Assembly: GCA_905250885.1 (NCBI GenBank)
Contig: CAJNOQ010000354.1
Span: 1-53,808, forward strand
From: Didymodactylos carnosus
Lineage: Eukaryota; Rotifera; Eurotatoria; Philodinida; Philodinidae
DNA: 53,808 nucleotides
Direction of reading: 5' to 3'
In this document: positions 25,789-37,500 of the stretch, piece after piece
How the letters are laid out: every line of letters begins with the position of its first letter
Numbering within the stretch: position 1 is the first letter of the stretch
The notes under the pieces: generated by a model
Told to the model about the DNA's origin: nothing
Database searches by the model: none
The model's input: the letters and a program-made list of their open reading frames with translations, nothing else
Translations under genes and position numbers: made by a program

Positions 25789-26130
25789 CTGAATCGCGTA
25801 ACTCTGCTACTGGCGTGTTAGTGCGTTATCGTTTTTATTCTTTTTGTTTATGTTACAATATTTGAAAGGAACATTGTAGACATTTGAGAGATGTCTTGTT
25901 TTGTAGCTAAGAATGTGTCTTTTAAAATCCACTCCGGGATCAATCTGGTTCACTCAATCGTGTTTGTGCTATAATCGAAATACCGGTATCTTCGAAAAAA
26001 ATGAATTTGAATTTTCAACTTACTGTATTTTAGCAAATACAATCAAGTGAACCGAGTTATTATCAGAGTGGATTTTGAAAAGCATACTCGTGACTCACTC
26101 ACCCTCCGGTAGCATAGTTACGCGATTCAG
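25789..26130. mobile_element. MITE with terminal and subterminal inverted repeats
   Basis: Outer arms: CTGAATCGCGTAACT then TGCTAC (25789) against the reverse complement ending at 26130. Inner arms: AAAATCCACTC then GGTTCACT (about 25925-25956) against about 26053-26083. Total about 340 bp, no coding capacity. Confidence 0.7.
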
Positions 26131-27089
26131 TCGCATACTTAGTGTTTTCAATGTTTCTTTTACTGCTTTTAAATATTTAGACATTTGACTTGAATATTCT
26201 ATGTAATTCTAAAAGATAAAGTATGTAAGTGTTGGTGTGAAACTTTTTGGTCAAAACATCATCATTTTGATCTTTTTAGTTTCAACTGCCAGTCATTGCT
26301 GCAATTTCTGTTACACAACTTTAACGTTGAATTCATTTAAGTTTAGCAGATAATTCGGAGATTAATTCAAATGTTAATAAATTCTCAGTATACGATTTCG
26401 CGTATGAAGCAACACTTACATTCATGTTATTTTTAATTGATAATTCATTAGCTTCATACGTAATAAAAAACTTACTCTGTCGATTACGAGATTTTAAGCA
26501 ATCGATTTCTCTTCTGATTCTTTAAACTCGTTAAAAAAATTTTGCAGTATGACGAGTGAATTTGTGTGTGTAAAAATAAGAATCATCAGCAGAAAGCATT
26601 TCGTCAAAAAATCTTAGATTATACTTATACATAGTATTGTAGTGATTTGCTGGGACATACCTCGATCCTCAGAGAAAAGTGGCGAACATTATCACGATGT
26701 TTCATGTTTTTTGGAAAGTGGCAGTTCCATATTTCGAAAGAACATTTTACTGGAGGTATAAGAAAAGATTTTAGAAAGTAGGATGCTGCTTATAAAATAC
26801 TCTTGCTGGTTTATATAAAGCTATTTACAAAGTCTACATTGTAAATTATTGTAACAGTCATAGGGTAGTTTATCGAACCCATGTACTAAATAGAAAAAAG
26901 ACGCATAGTTTACCGAAGAGATGGGACGCTTATTTTTACAAAAATTTGGTTAAATGCAGAAGAATATGAAAAAGAAATGTTTTTGCCAAACTCAAATTCA
27001 AATACTGGAATAAATTCGAGATATTTCTCTTTGTAGGAAGAGCGAGTGTCGAGCATCTGGGCAGCAATACCAACTTGAATTCGATATAC

Positions 27090-27114
27090 AGTGTGTGTGT
27101 GTGTGTGTGTGTGT
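27090..27114. repeat. (GT)n microsatellite
   Basis: About 12 GT units in a row. Confidence 0.9.
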
Positions 27115-27470
27115 GGAACTTTCCTGGTTCGTACAAAACCTAAAAAAGGTTTAGAAATGGTTTCACTTCTTGAAACCCTTTTTAAGTTTCGTACGGCACA
27201 TGTTTTTTCTGAGAGATATTCGGACACTGTAAGAAGCTTCTCTTTCGAGCTTATTATTTCTTAAAATAAAGGAGATAAGAATATTATTTTTTTACCGTAA
27301 TATAGAGCGATATTTGCGCTACATTTCTGTCCACTTGAAAGAATTTTAACGATCTTCTAGATGAGCCTGTAATGAAACTTCTTTACAGTCAGTCAACTTT
27401 TGGAACGGAAAAAGTATTCAAACACTTTCTTTTCTCTATGGTTTTTGACATTTTTCAAGTAGCGACGGAT

Positions 27471-27770
27471 TAGGAGTGGGACAGTTCCAGCTCCTGTAGT
27501 TCCTAAGAGCTGGTCGAAAGCTCTGGTTAATAGTTCAGTTCCTGTTGAACGCGAACTGGTTACCAGTTCTTTTCAAGAATTCAAAATAAAATAAAACCGA
27601 TGTAGCTAGTTATATTGACTTGGTTTTGTCAATTAAACATACCATCTACATCTGATGCACTACACAAAGTCAATGTAAGTAGGTTCATCGATTTTATTTC
27701 AATTTTAATTTTTTGAAAACCGGTGCCAGTTCCCGTTCAAAAGAATTGAACTGGAACTGTCCCATCCCTA
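27471..27770. mobile_element. hAT-like MITE, exactly 300 bp
   Basis: Terminal repeats: TAGGAGTGGGACAGTTCCAG on the left, and the right end's reverse complement TAGGGATGGGACAGTTCCAG. Flanks CGACGGAT (27463-27470) and CGATGGAT (27771-27778) form an 8-bp target-site duplication with one mismatch. The TAGGGATGGGA-type end plus an 8-bp duplication is typical of hAT MITEs. It sits inside the 27227-28645 element. Confidence 0.88.
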
Positions 27771-27909
27771 CGATGGATCTTTCAAATATACCATTCGAAA
27801 GGGCAAAGTCTCAGCTTTCTAATGCAAAAAGAACGATTAAAAAAAGTACTGGCTGAAGGTCACAAAATTGAAAATTACGGATACCACCATGAAATTCAAT
27901 TAAAACGCG

Positions 27910-28403
27910 CTCTTTGACCGTTAAACTTGATCAAAACTCAGTTCTAAATAGATACCATTAAGAAAAACTGCATCAAAAACAATTATTAAACATAAAAAAA
28001 AATTATTATCTCATTACTTCTCCCACAAAAATGAAACAGGCTTTGCTTTCTATTATCCACAGAATAAACGAAATTTTTTGAAACAAGATAAACATAGTAT
28101 GTGTAACTCAGTTGTTCTTTAACTATTCAACTCAGAAAAAACAGCTCATTTTGTGCAGAATTTTGTGTTCTTTAAGCCTGGTAAGTCAAAAGAAAATTAG
28201 AGAAGAGATTTAAGGCAAAAAATGCAAAATATAATAGATGTCACCCAGAGATGAAGACTGTAGCAGTTAGAAAATCAATTAAAATGAGCAGGAGAAAAGT
28301 CTGTTAGTGCGTTTAATAATTGTTTTTGATGCAGTTTTTGACGCTCTTTCTAATGGTATATATTTAGAATTGGGTTTTGATCAAGTTTAACGGTCAAAGA
28401 CCT
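27910..28403. mobile_element. Palindromic element nested in the cluster
   Basis: Arms of about 90-100 bp (27910-27999 and 28300-28403) share TCTTTGACCGTTAAACTTG, ATCAAAAC, TACCATTA and ACTGCATCAAAAACAATTA in opposite orientation. About 300 bp lie between them, and no coding capacity is seen. Confidence 0.8.
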
Positions 28404-28894
28404 GGTTTTCTAGAAAACCAGTTTTTCAGAAACTCTAAAATATAACCCGAACCTTTCTTAATGAGGCATTATTGTAACCCGCACATTTCTGATTGAAATG
28501 AGATATCTCCCAGCTTTGTACGATCTTTCTTTGCACAGTTGTAGAATTTAGTTAGAAATTCGCTGTATCTAACGGTAAAAAAATAATTTTATTATCTCCT
28601 TTATTTTAAGAGATAATAAGCTCGGAAGAGAAGCTTCTTACACATATTGTAGTTAGTGATGAGAAAGTCACTTGTCCTAATCACAGATCTCTAAGTTTAG
28701 ATTAAGACTGAGTGGATTATTTTAAGATAAATACATCGTGATCTCAATAAGATATTATCCAGTTCTGGACATCATCGTCAGTCACATTTTTTATTTACAG
28801 ACAATTATGATCTTTCGATTACTTAATCATCTCAGCAGCAACAGACTAAAGGCGTGTTCACTTGTTTTGTATATTCTAGATCATATTTCATAAA

Positions 28895-30045
28895 ATGAGT
28901 TATGTAAATGTTTCTTCTCGTCGATCTTTCTCATATCATCCAATGAATTCTAATCAATCCATACGAACATCAACTCAACAACAACAAAAACTTATTTTGC
29001 CCAATTCATTGCCACAAGATTTGTTTAATATTTTTAAAAATTTAGTTCTATTCTTTTGTCGTCGTGTCATCTTTGCACCACCGAATACTAAAATAATTAT
29101 TTATTTTTGTATGATATTTATTGGTAGTGTACTGAAAGATTTTAATCTCTCACCTCAAACATATTTAGCAAATAAACAAAATTTATTAAACTCATATTTT
29201 GCTAAATTAGGTTGGGGTTCGACAATCATGTTATTATCACTATTTGTTTATTTGACAAGTTTAATTTATACAAAAGGAAATTATAATTTAATTATGAAAC
29301 ATTTATTACGTTTACTTATTGCTATTGGTGTCTGGTATATAATAACATCATTATTTCAGTATATTGAATCGGTAGCTGGATATTGTAAACATTTGAAGTA
29401 TTCAAAATCAAACAGACAAATATGTTTAAGGTAGAACATTTGTGATGCGAGACATTCTGATTATAACGAATTTCTTATGAAACATTTAGAGGAGAAAATA
29501 ACATGCTTTTTTTTTAAAAAAGATTTCAAAATTGTATTAGAAACTGTGTACAGTTTTCTGAGTTTCTTTTTCTTTTTTTTAGCAGTGGCTATGAATGGCA
29601 AGAAGCTTATAATTTGAGTGATCATACATTTTTATTGATCTATTTACTATTAGTTGTTAATGAAGAAGTAAAATCATATGATGAAGGTTGGAAAAGATTA
29701 GAGTTATTATATGAACAAAATAGTGGAAAAGTAAAACAACAACAACAAAATATTGGTGATATATCATCGTCGACAAAATTTGATCATATTGATTCATTAA
29801 GATTTCGTAAGTTATCATTAACAATTAAATGTCTCTATATTTCTCTAGCTTTATTAACTATGCTATGGGAATTTATGTTATTATCAACAGCACTATATTT
29901 TCATCATATTGTGCATAAACTAGGTGCAGCACTATTAGCCGTTATTATGTGGTTTATTACTTATCGTTATTGGTATAAACAAAGAAGTGCCATATCAAAC
30001 CCGTTTACACCATGTTTGCCGGGTGATGGGCTTTTAGCTTATTAA
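28895..30045 (+). CDS. FITM2: FIT-family (FITM2-like) ER lipid protein, two exons, 332 aa
   Basis: FIT proteins are polytopic ER membrane proteins needed for lipid-droplet formation; FIT2 acts as an acyl-CoA diphosphatase related to lipid phosphatases. Exons 28895-29430 and 29583-30045. The intron (GTAGAA to TTTTAG) joins in phase at a Ser codon. Several hydrophobic segments are visible (about 68-82, 108-127, 137-155, 193-205, 258-282). Diagnostic stretches: LGSVLKD-like GSVLKDFNLSP, YLANKQNLLN, WYIITSLFQYIE, SDHTFLL and ALYFHH. His193 and His286 correspond to the two conserved FIT histidines. The Ser/Gln-rich N-terminus (about 55 aa) and a Gln-rich loop make it longer than the 262-aa human FITM2. 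The ATG at 28895 opens the frame. FITM2 over FITM1 is a weak preference. Confidence 0.93.
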
Positions 30046-30426
30046 AAGAATAGCAATGCTGAGGAGTTCTTTTGTTCAGATAAAAAAATTTTTGTTTTGT
30101 CTCACGAATATTTTGACACCAGTTTTTTTAATACAGTGATTCTCAGCAATCAACGAAACTAAGCTTAAGACACTGCTCAGAAATGTCTTAAGTAAGTCAC
30201 ATTTTCTTATAGTCATGCTCTTCTGTTTTGGACGCATTTATTTTTTGCACAATAATGATAAAATTTTTAAATCCCCTGTGTGCTATCTCACTGATCTAGC
30301 TATATTTTTGTTTATTTTAACGGTCAATTTATTTTTCATTTATTTGTTAGACGCTCTTTTTTTCTATTTGTGTGTGTGTATTTTTGATGCTATTACTTTT
30401 GTATCATTTTTTTATAAAAAAATATA

Positions 30427-30432
30427 AATAAA
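30427..30432 (+). promoter_or_regulatory. Possible poly(A) signal of the FITM2-like gene
   Basis: AATAAA, about 380 nt after the stop codon, in AT-rich DNA. It is the first exact hexamer I noticed downstream. Chance occurrence is quite possible in this base composition. Confidence 0.3.
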
Positions 30433-31571
30433 TATAAGGAAATGACCGTTGTTTTCAGAGCACTGATAGTAGTTCACGCATGTAAAAACTTGATGTAGTC
30501 GTCAATGTGTTACAGATGTTGTGATACTATCTCTATCAGTTCTATTTGAACTTACATTTATAGCAGCTTATAAAATCAGGTAAGATGATTAAACCATGAG
30601 AATATCAGGGATTATCAAAAAACACGGTAATGATAGTAGTGACGAAGATACACATTTAGATACTTTAGAGATTATCAATCAATATACACATTAACGGCAT
30701 TCTCAAGATTACGCAAAGCGTATAAATCCTCAACAATGCAAAGTGTTTCAATTACAAAACTATAGTGGGATCAACAGTAAAAATCATGATCGGAAACAGA
30801 TATAAAACAAAACTGGCACAAAAACAAGCAGATATATAATCAATAGCCAACTAAATCAGAAAACGAAGCACAATAGGATACTAAGAGTCTGACTTATTGC
30901 AAACTTTCGATAAATTGATTGATCATGAGCAGGAAAAAATATTATCTTTACACTAAAGAAAATCTCGCTAATACATCCATCACCTCGTTTTAAGCGTTTT
31001 GGAAAATAGTGAATGAGCCCATTTTCGCTCAACATTTAAAATAGGAAACTCTTGAAGCTTTTTGAAATATATTCTTTTTACAGTGTAGTCATAACTCCTA
31101 CAATATTTAACCTTGAAATCTTGTGTGAATAGTATTCTTATGTAGGACAATGTTCTCCAAAACCGTTGTTCGATTTATTATCTCGGTTTAGAATCTATAA
31201 ATGGCTTTCATGCGCTGATGCCCATAAAACTTCGCTTCATCAAAACACAATTAATTTTTTATCGCAATAAGTCGATGACCATTACATAATTAACCATTAA
31301 AGAAAGATTCTCACTAAAATGTATGTAAAATCTGAAAAAATTTTACCAACAGTTTTTGTTCAAAAATAGCTTACTCGACTTCTGCACTAATATTTTTCAA
31401 ATAAAATTGAAAAAAGTTCATCTGAATATATTGTTCTCGCAAAAACAAAAAAAAAAAAAAGAAACAAAATTTATACAAAACCCCGATTATAAAAACAAAA
31501 TCTATTATGTCTAAATACACATATGTAAATATATAATCTAAAAAAAAAACAATAAAAACAAATAATTGAAA
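30433..31571. other. Intergenic stretch between convergent genes
   Basis: AT-rich, no supportable frame or repeat. The two flanking genes end toward each other here. Confidence 0.6.
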
Positions 31572-34500
31572 TCAAGCTGTGGCAGCTGTTAGTTCATTGA
31601 TAGATAATTCTGTTATTTGAATATTTTTCTCTTTCTCTGGTTCAAGTGATTTTTCTTCTTTTGTCATTACTGTTGTACTATTATCTTTAAGATCCGATGT
31701 TAACGTTAATTTTGTATTTAATTCTCCTTCTAATGCATCCATTTGCTGTCGACTAAGATCATCATCTTCGCTACTGGCCACATCAAGGTCATGATCAATA
31801 TCAGCTAAATTCATTTCATCATTATAATCTTCGTCATCATTGAGATTAGCGGGTAGTTTGAAACCCTGTAAAGAAATAGAAAATTCATAGATATATCGAT
31901 TTGATAAAACAACTATTCCTGTATTTTTGGACGTTCATGCAGTTTTTATATTGATAAGCATGCATACTGAGTATTCTGAATGAATAATGCTCTTCGAACA
32001 TGCTAGCATGCATAGGACGACGATGAAAATTTTCATCTGCATGCATATAATAATTCCTAACAAAAATTGACGTATGAGCAAGAAAAAAAATGAAGCATGC
32101 ACATATTCTTTTTGAGCAGATCAATATAGTCGCATATCCCTTTTTTTCCCATGCTTGAGCTACGCGAAGGAGAAGGGCTTTATTGAACGATTCTTTTGGT
32201 TAAGTATGATGCAGCAATGATAAACAGAGTGTAGTTTATCCTCTTATATTCTGCTTTAATATAATACCTTCTGATTGAGATTTTTAGCAAGCTCTTTGTG
32301 AAATGCTAATCGAGCCCACGGAAGAAAATGAGCTGTATCATATACCTAGAAATATGTAGGGTTTACGTATTCGTTTGGTTTAAGAAAAATGAACAAGAAC
32401 AATCGAAAAAGAACGGAAACACTTTGCGATTTAAGAATGAATGTGATTTCTGTTTGTCTCTACTTTTGAACTGTCAACTTTCACTAGTGTTTATCTAATC
32501 TATCTTCGCATAAAAACTAGCATATCTTTTATATCGATCTATCATTATTTTTCGTTTCTATATGACCACATGTACATCTACTACTATTAATACTTGCTAT
32601 TTCCCTCGAGGTTATAAAAATCTTTCTGTTTGCACAAAGACGCATCTTTGAATGAACACCGATACATGTTAGCGTATACATATATCTTTGTTTGGTAATA
32701 GACTACGAAATTCACGCGCGTACACATACACACACATCACAAACACATCAACACGATTTCATGAGTTTATAAGTGCCTACTTTTTGTCGAAATTGTTCAC
32801 AATTCAATTCCACCTTTGATAATTCATCTTCAACAGCTTCTTCCATTTTCAGATCATCTTCTAACTTTTTTAAGGCAGCATCAATTTTAGCTGTTAAGAT
32901 AAATTGTAGAATAAAAAATCAGAATTTCTATTATCTCAAATACGTACTATCAAATGTAGTCACATCATCATAGTTGCTGAGGCCCATTCCAGCACTTGGA
33001 CTCAAGTAAATGCCATCTTGGCTTGTTGAGTTATTATCAATATCATCATTTGATAATTCACTACTAGATTTTACTGAATGTTGTTGATTATCCATATGCC
33101 GATTTTTATTGGTCGTATTCTCACTTGTATTACTCAAACTATCATCATCCGCATCTAAATGAGCAGGATTTTCTTCATGAAGTGGTGTACCAATCAAATC
33201 TGTATGATTATCTTCCCAAAAGTCATCAGTTGGCAATACAAATTCACTAGCACCGCGTCCTAAAGCACTACCATGACCTAGAATAGTTGAAGTATAATCA
33301 TTAGCATTCATTCTATGACGAAATTTGCTCGGTACAAGAACAATTTAACAAATAAAATAAGCAAAATTCGAAATACCTCTTCGATTTTGAGTTGATTTCT
33401 GGGTAAAATTCATTCGATATTGTCTATTATTATTTACACCGGTATTATTTCGTTGTCTCGATGGAAAAAAATTATCTAATCTATAGGCATCAAATTCATC
33501 ATGCATATTATTATTATTATCGTAGTGTGTTCGAAATTGTTGTTGTGGACGTCGCTGACGATATTGATGGTTCGTATTATTATTATCGTTCATATAAGCC
33601 GATAATGGTAATGAATTCGTATTGTCTTGATGACGATTTAACCGTGCTCTTGATGATAAATTATAGTCATCTGTTGATCGTTTTGAAAAATAATTTGATT
33701 GTTGTTGTCCTGGTTGTTGCGAGTAATCATAGAATGATTTAGGTCGTTGCATACGATTTTGTTGTTGATTAAAACGAGGAGGACGTTCGTGATTAGCATA
33801 TGCGTTGTTCGTATTCGAATTGTCATCTAATGGACGATGAACAGAATCAAAATCACCTGAAATCGGACGATGTCTATTCGTATTTGTTGAATGACGAAAT
33901 GCTGGCTGTTGTTGATGTGGATTTTCATTATTTTGATCAGAAGTGAGTGAAAAATTTTGTGCTGAACGATAATGTTTGAGGTCTAAATAAATTTCAAGAT
34001 ATGAAGTTTAAACAGATAATTATTTATAGAAAAACATAACAATTACTAAAACTTCTTTTTGTTTCGAAACGCAGAAAAAGCGTAAAAAGATATTAATAAT
34101 AGTTTAACACTTTAAGCTACTATTTTAACAATACTACCTTTGATTTCAAATAAAATTTAGTCAACTAATTAACCAAATGAAGATGATGATTATAGAATAA
34201 ATTATGTTTTTTTACCATGATTATTGTTTGCATCAGGATATGTTGGAGACTGTTGTTGGTGCTGGTATTGTAGACGACGAAAACGTGGTGGAACTTCAGT
34301 TTGAGTAGAAAATTCATTTTGCGTTTGTAGACTATTTGTATTATGGTTGCTGTTCAATAAACGATTTGAATTTTGAAATGTTCTTGTTGGGTGAACGACT
34401 GTTGTCGAATGAGAATATGATTGTTGTTGATGATGATTCTGAGTATGTGATGGTGGAATAAAATCATTAGTAGTCTGATTGTTTTCTCCATTGTCAACAA

Positions 34501-37500
34501 ATGCGGCATGACGATTTTGATGGTATGTTGGACGAGATGACGATGATGTTGGCATAGAACGATACCGAACGTCTGGATAAAAAAAGAGAGAAATATACGC
34601 TACTACATTCAAAGATCTAAAACTTAACAAAACGTTTTTCATTATTGGAGAATTTTATTACGATTACCCATAAACTTAAAACATAAAGACAGATAGAAAC
34701 GATATTACTCGGGATCACTTACTCCAACAAATGATTAAGTGAACTACAATTATTCAAGTATCACAAAGTGAATAGGAGATTACGTACCATTGACGTTTGA
34801 GTTATTATAATCCAACTCGTGACTTAAACTATTATCCGTGTTATTATTATTATTCATGTTATTATTTTGATTATAAAATTGTTGTTGTGACTGTTGACGT
34901 GTATTGTTGTATACACCATTCCAATTTGGTACAGATGGTACATCAAGATGAAATTCAGCGTCTGTATTAGGACGAATTTGTTGACGTATACGACCTGAAA
35001 GAATAATGAAAAGTTTTTAATTAACGTTTTAAAATCTTTCTTCTCACTTACCATCTCTTCGTCTTGGACCACCAACATAGCCAGATTGTGTTTGTGGAAA
35101 TCGACCACTTCCAATTCTTCCAGCTAGAAAAACAGAAAAAAAAAATGTTGCAAGTCAACAGCGTTTAAATAAAGTCAAGTAAAGTAGACTAAATTTTTGA
35201 TAAATTAAAATTAGCAGCATTAAGAATTTGCTTGAGCCATTTTAGTTATTCTTGTTTAACAGTTCAAATTCGAAAATAAATTTTTTCATAGCAAAATAAG
35301 CATACAGAAAATTTGACAAGTAAAGCAAGAATGTTAATTCTAGTTAGAAATAGCAAGTTCAATTACTACATGCAAAAATATACTCTGCTATATATTTTCT
35401 CTAGACATAGATCATCTTAATAGACATTTTCTTTTGTAAAAAGAGAGATCTTCATTCTCTTCGCTGATTCTTAAACGAGTACATTTTTGTACCTTGTAAC
35501 GTGTCGGAAAAGCTCAAGAAAATATTTTTTCCTTTTCAATTTTTCCATTTTAAAATAAAAAGTCGAATTAATGATGTAACGATAAAAAATTCTAAAAATA
35601 TGATCGAGCAAAAAGTTATCAAAAATGCTATCCCAACTGTGCACAAATATAATAAAGCAAAAAAGAAAATTAGCGAACACTAATTTATGAGCAAGATAAA
35701 TAGTAAAAAGTCAACGCACTTCAAGTTATTCGAGAAACTGGTAAACAAAATTTTTAACACACAAATGAAACAGGGCTTACTTTCAAACAAATCATCGTAC
35801 ATCAAATCAGTATTATCCATAGTTTAAAATATGATCTATAACCAAAAGTTTTCTGACGGTCTCATATCTTTAAAAAGAAACGAAAAAACATGTGCACATT
35901 TTTTTTTTTAAAATTCTTCCACATATATACACCCACAGAGAGAAAAAATCAAACTGTATTGTCTTATGTATATATATATATATGTATATGAGACAAATGG
36001 TTAAGAAATAAATAGATACATTTTGTTTTCATTCCTCTCTCTTCCTCCATTAAGTGACGTTCTTTTCTGTATGAGTGTGGGTATATAATACACGATACAA
36101 TGTGGATATGATATTGTCCTTATTCAGTATAATTTATTTTAATGTTTCGATTTCCCTTTTATTCTTTTTTTTTTCTTCTTCTTCTGATGCTCAAAAAAGA
36201 AAATGTGCGTATGTTTTACTGTTTGAAAATAGTGTTTATTATCCAGGTATATACATACGCATTATCCTAATCTACACTATGGCGGTTATTTTTCTCCTTT
36301 CATTCGTTTAAGGATTTTTGACATTACAGGGATTCAATTGTTTCTTAATTTTTTTTGTACTTTGTTTGCTATATACCCACATATAGACTAATATATTTAA
36401 CGTTTTTTTAAAAACAGAAAAACAGTTAAATATATTTGTACAACAACTAACTTGAGCAGACTACTCTTGAACATTTTTTTTATTTAAAAATCACGGATAT
36501 ATCTCAGAGGAAAAGTTGTTCGAACCATTTTTACGCACATCCACCATCTCCGCAATGCTATTATCATGAGAAAACACTGATTCAACTAAAAAAAATATAC
36601 TACTGTCATTATAAAAGAATGGAAAACAAAGCTGCTACCTTTTCTGCTTTTTTTCTCCACCTCTTGAATTAGATTACACAATTTATATCACATAAAAACA
36701 CAAATTTACATTTGATAAAAACGATTATTAGCTTTAAAAACTGTCAGAAAAAAGACAAAAAATCTTTTTCTACTTTTCAAATTGCTCGAAGTGGTATCAT
36801 CCCTGATGGAAAGTAAAAATTAATAGAGATTTATTCGAAGCTCGATTTAAAACAGTAAACTTCCAACTAAATATTTTTGATATTTGTATCGATGGAAATA
36901 AACCCTGTATCATGAGAGATATCGTAATTATCAGTGAAATAGTTAGTACCTCTCTAAATTCTTTAAACTGCAAATAAATGCGAACAATAAAAAGATAAAT
37001 ATCTGCAAAAGCTACATAGGCGTAAGATATGCAGAAACCATTAAGCCTTGATCTTACTCCACAAGGTGGCATTGAAGCCGTTGCTCTATCTTATCTTGTC
37101 AAAATCTTTAATGTTTCTTTATATTCTGTTACAACAATTCATTCATCACATTGGCAAAAAAAAAAACGATTCTCCTAAAATTTCTTAGCAACAGAATGTC
37201 GTCGATCGTTTTATACGAACATATAAAGTTCTCTAGGAAAAAGTATTTAAAGGGAATCTAACACAAAAAAAGCAATTTTGAGATATCTTAATTTCCAAGT
37301 GTTTTCTACGTTTTTCAAACCGTTTCTAAAACCAAAACTCATTGGAAAACAAAACTGTTGAATCCAAGTACTTTTCTCACATCATGTCTAATTATTTTTG
37401 ATTTCAAATATTTAGAGTAGATTCTTCCATGGCGCTGACTTGTGAGAAAGTTATAACCATTTTCTACTAGCTTTAAAATGCATAAAGGACTACACAGAAG

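Larger units (their letters stand above)
27227..28645. mobile_element. Outer TIR element of a nested cluster
   Basis: Arms of about 75 bp: 27227-27300 (from TGTAAGAAGCTTCTC to TTTTTTTACCGT) and 28571-28645 in reverse. Shared blocks include TGTAAGAAGCTTCTCTT, CGAGCTTATTAT and CTTAAAATAAAGGAGATAA. The inside contains two further complete inverted-repeat elements. No target-site duplication was read, and no coding frame was seen. It ends about 250 bp before the FITM2-like start codon. Confidence 0.75.
23594..28894. other. Intergenic region rich in non-autonomous transposons
   Basis: It lies between two plus-strand genes. It holds at least five inverted-repeat elements, listed separately, and a GT microsatellite. 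No complete gene is supportable. One open frame at about 24580-24882, inside a TIR element, has protein-like composition but no recognised family. Confidence 0.65.

Noticed and set aside
26910-27227. 105-codon minus-strand open frame
   Set aside because: It contains a His-Thr run from the GT microsatellite and has no family resemblance; the overlapping second frame is equally open.
33461-33742. Tyr/Val-rich plus-strand open frame
   Set aside because: It is the antisense shadow of the Asn/Gln-rich exon of the CCDC9-like gene.
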